38,986 bases of DNA from an uncultured Lachnospiraceae bacterium (GTDB taxonomy: Bacteria; Bacillota; Clostridia; Lachnospirales; Lachnospiraceae): the NCBI GenBank assembly GCA_948468325.1, contig CAOKHR010000001.1, positions 1 through 38,986 of the forward strand, in the 5' to 3' direction. A program made the translations under genes and the position numbers. Shown here piece after piece: positions 8,086 to 15,711 of the stretch. The first letter of the stretch is position 1. Every line of letters starts with the position of its first letter. The notes under the pieces are model-generated. The model made no database searches. It saw nothing but the letters and a program-made list of their open reading frames with translations, and was not told the DNA's origin.

Positions 8086-9143
8086 GGCTGTTCCTCGTAT
8101 TTTTTTAATGAAATCTGAATCAGTTTCTCACATAGTGCGCAAAAATCCATTCCTGCCGCCTGTGCTTCCTGGGGAATCAGGCTGGTCGGCGTCATGCCCG
8201 GCAGCGTATTTGCTTCCAGGCAATAGATTTCTCCTGCCTCGCTCATCATAAAATCCATTCTGGAATATGTATCAAGTCCCAGCGTCTCTGCTGCCAGAAC
8301 TGCGATCTGCTGCATTCTTTCTGCCGTTTCTGCAGGAATCTCTGCCGGACAGGTCTCAATCGTGCTTCCCGCTTTATATTTATTTTTGTAATCGTAAAAA
8401 CCCTCAATCGGCGCCATTTCAATTACCGGAAGCGCTTTTCCCTCAATTACCGCAACAGAAAACTCTCTTCCTTTTATGTACTCCTCAATAATCACTTCGT
8501 CTTCCAGTCCGAAAGCCGCATCCAGCGCATTTTTAAATTCTTCTTTTGTATGTGCAATGGATACGCCGATACTTGAACCTCCGCAGCACGGTTTTACAAT
8601 ACATGGAAATGAAAGCCCCGTCTCTTCCAAATCATCCGTTCTCTCTGATTTTGTCATCTTTCTGCCGTCCGGCACAGGCACACCTGCCTCACGGAAGAAA
8701 AACCTGCTGATTCCTTTATCCATGGCAAGCGCACTGCCAAGGCAGCCGCTTCCCGTATAGCGAATGCCAAACAGATCAAATGCAGCCTGAATCTTTCCGT
8801 TTTCTCCGTCTTCCCCATGGAGAGCCAGAAAAACAATATCTGCCATCTGACACATGCGGATAACATTGGGACCAAAAAAGCTGTCTGACTGGTCTTTTCT
8901 CATGGCTTTTATTTTTGCGCGATCAGGAGCCGTCTCTGAAATATCTGCTGTCTCTATGCTGCTTTCCGTACTGTGGTCAAATAAATCAGAAATATCTTCC
9001 TCTTTTTCTTTATAACCCATAAAAACATCTGTCAAAACGACTCTGTGTCCATTCTCACGCAGTGCTTTTGCTACCATTTCTCCCGTTTTAAAAGAAACGT
9101 CTCTTTCCGTGCTCAATCCTCCTGCTAATACTACTATATCCAT
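8082..9143 (-). CDS. ddl: D-alanine--D-alanine ligase
   Basis: Ddl (353 residues) joins two D-alanines using ATP. The start at 9143 (MDIVVLAGGLSTERDVS) has AGGAGA upstream; a longer frame from 9197 has no such site and a lysine-rich N-terminus foreign to the family. Visible ATP-grasp features are the GGLSTERDVS entry, LHGEDGENG, the KPCCGGSSIGV loop, and the C-terminal SRMDFMMSEAGEIYCLEANTLPGMTPTSL. The FYDYKNKY segment is of the D-Ala-D-Ala type, so I see no reason to call a vancomycin-type D-Ala-D-Lac or D-Ala-D-Ser ligase. An acidic insertion of about 40 residues (roughly 50-90) precedes the LHGEDG motif. Operon with murF, driven by a good promoter. Confidence 0.96.
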   Translation of the reverse strand: MDIVVLAGGLSTERDVSFKTGEMVAKALRENGHRVVLTDVFMGYKEKEEDISDLFDHSTESSIETADISETAPDRAKIKAMRKDQSDSFFGPNVIRMCQMADIVFLALHGEDGENGKIQAAFDLFGIRYTGSGCLGSALAMDKGISRFFFREAGVPVPDGRKMTKSERTDDLEETGLSFPCIVKPCCGGSSIGVSIAHTKEEFKNALDAAFGLEDEVIIEEYIKGREFSVAVIEGKALPVIEMAPIEGFYDYKNKYKAGSTIETCPAEIPAETAERMQQIAVLAAETLGLDTYSRMDFMMSEAGEIYCLEANTLPGMTPTSLIPQEAQAAGMDFCALCEKLIQISLKKYEEQP

Positions 9144-9185
9144 CCCATTCTCCTGTCTTTTTTTAATCTTATTTTTGCTTTTCCC

Positions 9186-9214
9186 ATTGTATCCCATTTT
9201 ATTTTATATGGCAA
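9186..9214 (-). promoter_or_regulatory. Promoter of ddl-murF
   Basis: The minus strand shows TTGCCA (9209-9214), a 17-bp spacer and TACAAT (9186-9191), each one mismatch from consensus. The predicted start is near 9179, about 36 bases before the ddl ATG. Confidence 0.8.
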
Positions 9215-9235
9215 GCGGGCATACACAAATGCAGA

Positions 9236-9277
9236 CATGCGGTTTCAGGAAATTTTATTTTCTGCTGAAACCGCATG
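9236..9277. terminator. 13-bp hairpin between the HTH/TPR gene and ddl
   Basis: Arms CATGCGGTTTCAG (9236-9248) and CTGAAACCGCATG (9265-9277) pair perfectly around a 16-base AT-rich loop. It lies after the stop of the HTH/TPR gene and upstream of the ddl promoter, so it probably ends that transcript, but neither strand has a clear U-run after the stem. Confidence 0.5.
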
Positions 9278-9305
9278 GCAATCGGAGGTTTTATTTTATA
9301 TAATA

Positions 9306-10229
9306 TCAGAAAGTCACAAATACGGGGTCTATCGCTTTATAAAATTCTTCAAAGCTCCCATAGCCCCTGTACTCTTCTGTAAGGTCGAGAATTGCTTTTG
9401 CCTGCCGCATGCTTTTCTCTGCCATTCTAAAATCTTTAGAAGCGGTATAACACCATGCCCTGATGCAGAACAGATGCGGCAGGACGGTATAGTTTCCTGA
9501 AAAAAAACAGCTTTCAATACCGTTGTCACATTGTTTTACCGCTTCTTCATATCTACTCTGCTTTTCCAAAATCCATGCCAGATTTCCCAAAATCATCGGC
9601 CGGATCTTCGCGGAATCTTCCGGATCTAACATTCTGCTTTCTAAATAATACTTCAAATAATACAATATCCGAAACGCCGTTTCCGTCTCGCGCTGCTTTG
9701 CATAGGCAATCCCCATATTTGACAAAATATAGATTTCATCATAAGTAAGTATTACCGTCTTCTTCGGCATTTGAAATCTTTTTACATAATCCGGAATGGT
9801 AATCTCCAGCGCCTGTTTCAGCTTCGGCAGAATTTCCTCTTCCCGTTCTTTTAAAATCGCCTGATAAACCGCCTGTGTATACATCGCAAACTGGCGGCAG
9901 AACGGATTTTTTTCTTCTTTTAAAATACCGTACTGCTTCATTGCGTTTTTTGCCTCGGCCATTTTCCGCAGTTCCAGATACACCAGAATCTGTTTGCAGA
10001 GTTTGGAACGCTGCATTTCCTTTTTCGTATCAAAAGAAATCCACATATGATGCATTCCCGGCATTCGGCTGCACAAGGCCCGAAACACCTGCTTTGATAC
10101 AATTTCCCTGCCGTTTTCAATTCTGGAAAGCGTACCCGGCGTACAGATTCCATAAGCTAATTCTTCCTGTGTGTATCCCATTCGCCCCCGCATTTCACGG
10201 ATTGCCTCTCCCATGCCATATGTCGGCAT
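9306..10229 (-). CDS. HTH transcriptional regulator with TPR-like C-terminal domain (RRNPP-like)
   Basis: A 307-residue cytoplasmic regulator. Residues about 6-60 form a Cro/C1-type helix-turn-helix (AIREMRGRMGYTQEELAYGI, then CTPGTLSRIENGREIVS). The rest is a helical repeat array with TPR-like spacing (for example YDEIYILSNMGIAYAKQRET and ILGNLAWILEKQSRYEEAVK). This arrangement is that of RRNPP regulators such as Rgg and PlcR, which sense small peptides in the repeat domain; peptide sensing here is inferred. No obvious signalling-peptide gene adjoins it. GGGGGAT gives a good ribosome-binding site. A promoter lies just upstream and a hairpin downstream, so it is a single-gene unit; its targets are unknown. 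Confidence 0.85.
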   Translation of the reverse strand: MPTYGMGEAIREMRGRMGYTQEELAYGICTPGTLSRIENGREIVSKQVFRALCSRMPGMHHMWISFDTKKEMQRSKLCKQILVYLELRKMAEAKNAMKQYGILKEEKNPFCRQFAMYTQAVYQAILKEREEEILPKLKQALEITIPDYVKRFQMPKKTVILTYDEIYILSNMGIAYAKQRETETAFRILYYLKYYLESRMLDPEDSAKIRPMILGNLAWILEKQSRYEEAVKQCDNGIESCFFSGNYTVLPHLFCIRAWCYTASKDFRMAEKSMRQAKAILDLTEEYRGYGSFEEFYKAIDPVFVTF

Positions 10230-10266
10230 ATTTCATCCCCCTTTGTCACAGCTCTCCTGTAAACAC

Positions 10267-10295
10267 ACTATAATCCGGATTTCGACAGAGTACAA
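10267..10295 (-). promoter_or_regulatory. Promoter of the HTH/TPR regulator gene
   Basis: TTGTAC (10290-10295), a 17-bp spacer and TATAGT (10267-10272) on the minus strand, with a good -10 and a mediocre -35. Confidence 0.5.
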
Positions 10296-10343
10296 TCAGC
10301 ATATTGAGGGTCATTATTCATAAAGAATTTTTTATATGTGTGG

Positions 10344-10970
10344 TTAGCGAATGTAATTTGTTTTTTCTGTGTATTCGTTTTCGGGAAGGGAAATTCCGCT
10401 GTTTTTGCCCGCTTCCAGACATTTTAACAGCCATGCCATATTTCTTCCAAGATTTCTCATAATCTGAAGTCCTTCTTTATCCTGCATGACATCCTCCGGC
10501 CTGTTCCCGTGAACCATATTCCAGTAAGAAGATGATACGACAGGCATCTCCGAAATTGTAAAATATTTGTTCAGCACATCTACGGAAGCTGTCGTGCCTG
10601 CTCTTCTGGCCGAAGCAACTGCCGCGCCCGGCTTGTGCATAAACGCACGCTTGCCCGCATAGAACATCCTGTCTAATGCACTTAAAATCCGTCCGGAAGG
10701 ATGCGCATAATATACCGGCGTCCCAAATACAAAACCATCGGATTCTTCTGCTTTGGCAATAATTTCGTTGATTTTGTCATCCTCAAATACGCAGCCCGGA
10801 TGCGCCTGATTGCATTGTCCGCAGCCGATGCAGTCGCGGACTTTGTCTGCGCCGAGCCATACGATTTCAGTCTGTATTCCCTCCTCATTTAAACATTTTT
10901 CCACCTGTGACAACGCTGTATACGTACAGCCTTTCTCTCTGGAGCTTCCGTTTACCATCAAAACCTTCAC
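10344..10970 (-). CDS. Flavodoxin-family iron-sulfur flavoprotein / NAD(P)H-dependent oxidoreductase
   Basis: A 208-residue flavoprotein of the NADPH-dependent FMN reductase/flavodoxin superfamily. The phosphate loop of the FMN site is at the N-terminus (VNGSSREKGCTYTAL) and GTPVYYAHPSG supplies the second FMN contact. A compact cysteine motif C47-x2-C50-x2-C53-x6-C60 matches the pattern of iron-sulfur flavoproteins (Isf), which carry a 4Fe-4S cluster, so an electron-transfer or oxygen/radical detoxification role is likely; the physiological partner is unknown. The gene begins with GTG at 10970, eight bases after GGAGG, and has its own promoter divergent from ridA. Confidence 0.87.
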   Translation of the reverse strand: MKVLMVNGSSREKGCTYTALSQVEKCLNEEGIQTEIVWLGADKVRDCIGCGQCNQAHPGCVFEDDKINEIIAKAEESDGFVFGTPVYYAHPSGRILSALDRMFYAGKRAFMHKPGAAVASARRAGTTASVDVLNKYFTISEMPVVSSSYWNMVHGNRPEDVMQDKEGLQIMRNLGRNMAWLLKCLEAGKNSGISLPENEYTEKTNYIR

Positions 10971-11006
10971 TTTATTTACCTCCTGCTATTTTTTCTGTTT
11001 CTCCTT

Positions 11007-11034
11007 ATTATATTGAAAAAAACATTTAAATCAA
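11007..11034 (-). promoter_or_regulatory. Promoter of the flavoprotein gene
   Basis: TTGATT (11029-11034), a 16-bp spacer and a perfect TATAAT (11007-11012) on the minus strand, with GGAGG and the GTG start downstream. Confidence 0.72.
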
Positions 11035-11063
11035 TATTTAATATTCTCTTTTCTTCAAAAAAA

Positions 11064-11072
11064 TGCTAAAAT
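11064..11072 (+). promoter_or_regulatory. Possible extended -10 of ridA
   Basis: TGCTAAAAT fits an extended -10 (TGnTAAAAT) about 50 bases before ridA. No good -35 is seen at 16-18 bp. It faces away from the flavoprotein promoter. Confidence 0.45.
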
Positions 11073-11122
11073 TAAGAACATAATCATATCACTGTATTTT
11101 AACAGGAAGCGAGGCTATTCTT

Positions 11123-11494
11123 ATGAACACAATTCAAACAACGAAAGCGCCCGGTGCAATCGGGCCTTATTCCCAGGGATACGAAGCAAACGGTTTTGTA
11201 TTCACTTCCGGACAAATTGCAATTATTCCCGAAACAGGAGAAATCGCACAGGGCATACGCGCACAGGCCGGACAGTGCTGTAAAAACATTGGCGCCATTT
11301 TAGAATCAGCCGGATGCGGCTATGAAAACGTTGTTAAAACCACCTGTTTTCTTGCAAATATGGAAGATTTTGCCGTATTTAATGAAATCTATGCAGATTA
11401 TTTTATTTCCAAACCCGCAAGAAGCTGCGTTGCCGTAAAGGAATTACCGAAAGGCGTATTATGCGAAGTAGAGGCAATTGCCGTAAAGAACTGA
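11123..11494 (+). CDS. ridA: RidA family reactive imine/enamine deaminase
   Basis: This 123-residue protein of the RidA/YjgF/UK114 family hydrolyses reactive enamine/imine intermediates released by pyridoxal-phosphate enzymes such as threonine dehydratase. Family features are APGAIGPYSQGYEANGFVFTSG at the N-terminus, the CCKNIGAILESAGCGYENVVKTT block, and PARSCVAVKELPKGVLCEVEAIAV at the end, which supplies the conserved catalytic Arg and Glu. Length is normal; the protein is expected to be a cytoplasmic trimer. An AGGAAGCGAGG stretch precedes the ATG. It is a single plus-strand gene sharing a bidirectional terminator with the convergent lipoprotein gene. Confidence 0.95.
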   Translation: MNTIQTTKAPGAIGPYSQGYEANGFVFTSGQIAIIPETGEIAQGIRAQAGQCCKNIGAILESAGCGYENVVKTTCFLANMEDFAVFNEIYADYFISKPARSCVAVKELPKGVLCEVEAIAVKN

Positions 11495-11495
11495 C

Positions 11496-11541
11496 AAAAA
11501 GCGCCCGAAATCCGTACAATCGCGGATTTCGGGCGCTTTTT
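11496..11541. terminator. Bidirectional terminator between ridA and the lipoprotein gene
   Basis: A perfect 19-bp stem (11496-11514 and 11523-11541) with a GC-rich core (GCGCCCGAAATCCG), an 8-base loop and a T-run in both directions sits between two convergent genes. Confidence 0.93.
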
Positions 11542-11572
11542 AAATTATATGTGACTGCCCCGAAGGGATGTG

Positions 11573-12703
11573 TCATTTGATTTCTTCCACCTCTGTCCAG
11601 CTTTTATCCTTCAAATCATAAAAATAACTTTGATCGTCCTTTTCGACCCAATAGCGCCCGTCATCGAAACGCAGCCTCACAAATACCTCTGTGTCCGGCT
11701 CAAAATCATCAAATAAATATTGTTTTTCTGCTATATCATAATATTTATAAAAATCTTTGTTTCTATCGCCGTCTTTTGTTCTTCGGACCAACTCGATCCA
11801 TCCGATCTTGAAATAAATAAAATCATATTTCTCATCACATGTCAGAATTTCTTCTCTTTTTTTTGTCTTTAGATTGTAAGTTTCTACTTTGTCTTTCTCA
11901 TCCGACTGCAAAAATATCGTATCATCCAGAACAAACTGGCCGTCCTCTACTTCTCCGTCGAAAACATCCCTGATTTCTTTCGTATGAAAATCATACTGCC
12001 TGTATTTAAGCCAGTTATCTCCGCCATAATCCATTTCCAGAAAATAAATCGAGTCTCCGCTTCCGCCGCACGGAACCGTATAAATTGAATCTCTGTCTTC
12101 CAGAATCTCTGTCTCTTCGTCTGTCAAAAGATCATACATAACCAAAACCGGAAAGGAGGATTCACTGCCGCTTCCGTCTTCAAATTCTACGATTGTCGGA
12201 ATAGAAAGAAATAATTTTCCTCTGTACATGCTTGCCGCATTTGGAGGCGTCCTTCGGCCTTCAAATTTGTGAACCTGTTTTTTATCGGTTCCGTCTTTGT
12301 TTACGCTGTACAGATACAGCCCGACATCGTCTTCGCCGGATTTCGAGACCATATAATACAATCTGCCGTCCATACAAGTCATAAATCCCATATAGCTTGT
12401 CTCTCCTACTACTGCCTGGCACTCTTCGGAATTGTGTTTACAGTTCACTTTCTGACAGAGAACCGTCTCTTTTGCGGAATTTTTATCTGCATATTTTAAA
12501 ACCATATAGTCGTTTATGTCATCTTGTACCTGCTGTACATAATATACGCCTTCCTCTGACTCTGTGATATTAATCATAGGAAGGAATTTATTATAATCCT
12601 GCCCGCTTGTCTCCCCGCTTTTTTTCTTCTGGCTGCATCCCGCCAAAAGCGCCGCAAAGCACAGCGTCCCTATTATGATCCTGCCATATTTTTTTCTCTG
12701 CAT
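11573..12703 (-). CDS. Lipoprotein of an ABC cassette, beta-propeller-like
   Basis: A 376-residue lipoprotein: basic start MQRKKYGR, hydrophobic stretch, and lipobox LLAGC with the modified Cys at residue 23. The remainder is rich in strands with repeating patterns such as GRLYYMVS, GKLFLSIP and DSIYFLEMDYGG, typical of a beta-propeller (DUF5050-like) exposed outside the membrane. Start 12703 follows AAAGGAGA; a longer frame from 12769 would bury the signal peptide. The first 31 bases overlap the end of the permease gene, implying translational coupling. Last gene of a five-gene unit; it could act as accessory or immunity protein of the transporter, but this is inference from position. Confidence 0.75.
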   Translation of the reverse strand: MQRKKYGRIIIGTLCFAALLAGCSQKKKSGETSGQDYNKFLPMINITESEEGVYYVQQVQDDINDYMVLKYADKNSAKETVLCQKVNCKHNSEECQAVVGETSYMGFMTCMDGRLYYMVSKSGEDDVGLYLYSVNKDGTDKKQVHKFEGRRTPPNAASMYRGKLFLSIPTIVEFEDGSGSESSFPVLVMYDLLTDEETEILEDRDSIYTVPCGGSGDSIYFLEMDYGGDNWLKYRQYDFHTKEIRDVFDGEVEDGQFVLDDTIFLQSDEKDKVETYNLKTKKREEILTCDEKYDFIYFKIGWIELVRRTKDGDRNKDFYKYYDIAEKQYLFDDFEPDTEVFVRLRFDDGRYWVEKDDQSYFYDLKDKSWTEVEEIK

Positions 12704-14832
12704 AATATCTCCTTTCCGGTAATTGCTGCGGCCGCGGCAAATATAAAAAGTAGGCCGGCCATCATCCACTGACTCTGATATGTAAATACAAAAAAGAAAT
12801 CATGAATCATTCTAAGCCACCGCGCCGAAAGATACGGCGACAAAAGCGTCGGAACCACAGCTCCGCCCAAGATCATTCCCGTCAGCATGTACTGGTTTTT
12901 TACCCGTTTTCCGAAAGCGGACAAAAGAATCAGTACGGCAGACGCACTGACGCATTGTACGATAATTCCTGTCACAAAAAATACAATTACCGGCAATTTA
13001 ATATCGCTGCTCCAATACTGGGGCAGACAGTCTGCCGGAGCCAGAAGCTTTAAATCATATTCACTGACGGCTCTTACAAAGGAAATGATCCCAAATACAG
13101 CAATCAGAGGAATCGTATACAAATGAAGCGCTGCAATTTTTGCATTCCACAGCTTTGCCCCGCCGCAGACTGACGTCCTTTGCAAAACTTCAGCATGCGT
13201 TTCTTTTTCTTTCTGGAAGACTGCGGGAATCAGGAATGCAAAAGAAATGCAAAGCAAAAGAACCATCATTCTTGAAACTTCCGTAAAACAAAATAAAATG
13301 CTGTACTGCACATCTTTTAAGAAAATTCCTTCTTTTTCATCATTTTTGAGTGCTTCCATCCGGTTTACGTATTTTTCTAAGCCCATCCGGCGCTCCAGTT
13401 CTTTCTGCAGTGCATCTGCACGGTACACATTTTCTTCCTGCATCAGTTCTCTTTCAATATTGGAAAAATAATCCTCCTCCGCTGCAATATCTGCAGCTGT
13501 CTGCTTCGTAATTCTGTCTCCAAACCGGTCAATATACTGTTGGTAATAATACTCCTCTGTTCCCAGATAATCACGATACTGCCGCACGGTAAGTCCCTGT
13601 AATAAAATACAGGCAGCAAAAAAGAATATCCCTCTCTGATAAATCCACATTTTTTTCACTTCATAATAAAAAAGCGTATGCGGTTTCTTATTTGTACCTT
13701 TTTTTATTTTAATTTTTCGTTTTCTTTCTCTCCGGCTGCCGGTTCCTGCAATCATAATCATACCAATTGTCAAAACAAGCAGCGGAAGAAATCCCCACAC
13801 TGACTCTATCATAAAATTCCCAAATCGAATCAGTTCATATGTACCAATCACAGGTTTTCCCCGCAGAAAACTCCATACGTTCCAAATCCGGACAGCCGCA
13901 GTCAGACCGCCGCCTCCAAAAAAACTGCCTGCCCAAATGCTAAACCCCAAAATTCCTGTGATTCCTGCCGCCATTAAGATTACAGAATGAAATCGTCTGG
14001 CAAATACAACTGCAGCTGCAGTCAGTATTGCCGCTGCAAATACTTTTAAAACAATGCATACAAAAATATATTTCCCGATTGTCCAGGCATACGGAACCGC
14101 AAAATATTGCGGAACGCTTTGTATTGCCGCCGAAAAAGAAACCGGGCCGACAAACGCCTCTTCCAGCACAAAGTTTAGAAAAAAAGCAAAGAGTATGTAT
14201 GCTGTAAAACTGATGTAAACGACAAACAGCTTGGCCAGAAATAATCTTGTTTTTCCATAATACATCGCACATGCAAAATCTGTTTTTCCTGTTTTTTCCT
14301 CCTGGCAGAACACGACGCTTACCAGATAAATCAGAAATATTACTGCCAGCAAATCTCCTGCATAGAAATCCAGCAGATGCTCCACTCCCAAATAAGGCTG
14401 AAGCTGCATAGGCGCCGTAATCCGAAGTTCCTTATAAGTCTCTGCAATCCGCCTCATATAATCTGTCTGGTTCCACTCGGAATCCGAAAATATGGAAATT
14501 TCCTGATTCTTCTCATATTGATTCTGAATGGATGCGCGGTATGCCTCATAACCGTCGATCGCCTTTACCTCTCTGCTAATTTGTTCCAGCGCCACCCATT
14601 CTTCATAGTCTGCCGTGCTTTGCGTCTCTATTTTTTCATCCAGCCACGCAGAGACATCCCCGCCCTTTTCTTCCAGAATACTGTGTATATGCAGATATTC
14701 TGAAAGCCATTCCTCATTTTTACCCAAATCACTCCAAAATACAATGCCGGACAAGATAAAGAAAAATAAAAACGTTTTTAAAACGGAAGCGTTCTTCCAT
14801 AATTTTTTCCATTCATACCATATAAGCCTCAT
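12673..14832 (-). CDS. ABC-2-like transporter permease, two-part
   Basis: A 719-residue polytopic membrane protein. It starts with the MRLIWYEWKKLWKN pattern common in ABC-2/exporter permeases, has a first set of about six membrane segments interrupted by a large extracytoplasmic domain (about 40-150), then a second unit from about residue 385 that begins again with the similar FYYEVKKMWIYQRG, another outer domain and five or six more membrane segments. It therefore looks like two fused permease halves. It starts six bases after the ATPase stop and overlaps the lipoprotein start by 31 bases. Its substrate is unknown; the small secreted protein at the head of the operon is one candidate, a toxic peptide or antibiotic another. 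Confidence 0.83.
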   Translation of the reverse strand: MRLIWYEWKKLWKNASVLKTFLFFFILSGIVFWSDLGKNEEWLSEYLHIHSILEEKGGDVSAWLDEKIETQSTADYEEWVALEQISREVKAIDGYEAYRASIQNQYEKNQEISIFSDSEWNQTDYMRRIAETYKELRITAPMQLQPYLGVEHLLDFYAGDLLAVIFLIYLVSVVFCQEEKTGKTDFACAMYYGKTRLFLAKLFVVYISFTAYILFAFFLNFVLEEAFVGPVSFSAAIQSVPQYFAVPYAWTIGKYIFVCIVLKVFAAAILTAAAVVFARRFHSVILMAAGITGILGFSIWAGSFFGGGGLTAAVRIWNVWSFLRGKPVIGTYELIRFGNFMIESVWGFLPLLVLTIGMIMIAGTGSRRERKRKIKIKKGTNKKPHTLFYYEVKKMWIYQRGIFFFAACILLQGLTVRQYRDYLGTEEYYYQQYIDRFGDRITKQTAADIAAEEDYFSNIERELMQEENVYRADALQKELERRMGLEKYVNRMEALKNDEKEGIFLKDVQYSILFCFTEVSRMMVLLLCISFAFLIPAVFQKEKETHAEVLQRTSVCGGAKLWNAKIAALHLYTIPLIAVFGIISFVRAVSEYDLKLLAPADCLPQYWSSDIKLPVIVFFVTGIIVQCVSASAVLILLSAFGKRVKNQYMLTGMILGGAVVPTLLSPYLSARWLRMIHDFFFVFTYQSQWMMAGLLFIFAAAAAITGKEILCREKNMAGS

Positions 14833-14838
14833 AGGTTA

Positions 14839-15708
14839 TCATTCTTCCCCTCCAAAGTAACACAAATAGACATCCTCTAAATCCGGATATACTTCTTTTC
14901 CATTCTCTGGCTGTTTTTCTTCTTCTCCTACGATTACTTTTGCATAGATATTTCCTTTTCGATGACAGACACTGCTGACCTTGTATCTGGCTTCCAGTTT
15001 TTCCAGCGGAACATTAAGCTCCATCTCAAAAACCCGTCCATTTAACTGTTCCGTCAGCTCCCAGGCCGTATTTTCTGCCACAAGGCTTCCATGATCCAGC
15101 ATCAGTATTTTATTTGCAATCAGTTCTACATCGCTGACCACATGCGTCGCAATAATAATAATTCTGTCCCTGGCATATTCTGCAATTAAATTTCTCATTT
15201 CGATTCGTTTTTTCGGATCTAATCCCGCCGTAGGCTCGTCTAAAATAACCATCTTTGGCTGGTTCAGCAAAGCCTGTGCTAACATCAGCCTCTGCTGCAT
15301 GCCTCCCGACAGTGTCTTTATCTTCTGGTTTTTTACGTTACTCAGACGCACTTTCTCCAGCAGCTCTTCGGCAGCGCCGAAAAGAACTTTCCGCTCCATT
15401 CCTTTCAGGGCGCCGATATAATATAAATATTCTAAAACTCCAAATTCCGGATACAGGCACGTTTGCTGCGGCATATATCCCAGAACTTTTAAAAAATCCT
15501 TTTTTAATACCCGTATATCTTTTCCATCAAATAAAATTTCTCCGCCGGACGGTTCTAACAGCATGCTGATTAATTTCATAAATGTGCTTTTTCCGGCGCC
15601 GTTCGGACCGAGAAGTCCGTATATACCAGACGAAAGCTGGAGATTTAAAGGTTTTAATGCCTCTTTGTTTCCATAAGATTTTTTCAGGTTTTTTAATTCC
15701 AGCATCAT
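14839..15708 (-). CDS. ABC transporter ATP-binding protein
   Basis: A 289-residue ATPase with all nucleotide-binding motifs intact: Walker A GPNGAGKS (34-41), Q-loop near GYMPQQ, signature LSGGMQQR (133-140), Walker B MVILDE (153-158) and the H-loop His189. The subtype is that of ABC-2 exporters (drug, bacteriocin or lantibiotic export or immunity), with an acidic C-terminal extension of about 70 residues beyond the core. GGAGG precedes tandem ATGs, the first at 15708. It begins three bases after the stop of the solute-binding-like gene and ends six bases before the permease gene, so all three should be made together and form one complex. Confidence 0.94.
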   Translation of the reverse strand: MMLELKNLKKSYGNKEALKPLNLQLSSGIYGLLGPNGAGKSTFMKLISMLLEPSGGEILFDGKDIRVLKKDFLKVLGYMPQQTCLYPEFGVLEYLYYIGALKGMERKVLFGAAEELLEKVRLSNVKNQKIKTLSGGMQQRLMLAQALLNQPKMVILDEPTAGLDPKKRIEMRNLIAEYARDRIIIIATHVVSDVELIANKILMLDHGSLVAENTAWELTEQLNGRVFEMELNVPLEKLEARYKVSSVCHRKGNIYAKVIVGEEEKQPENGKEVYPDLEDVYLCYFGGEE

Positions 15709-15711
15709 GTC

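Noticed and set aside
8082..9143. Possible vancomycin-resistance-type ligase next to murF.
   Set aside because: The substrate-loop segment (FYDYKNKY) is of the D-Ala-D-Ala type and no vanH, vanX or vanT-like gene is nearby; it is the housekeeping ddl.
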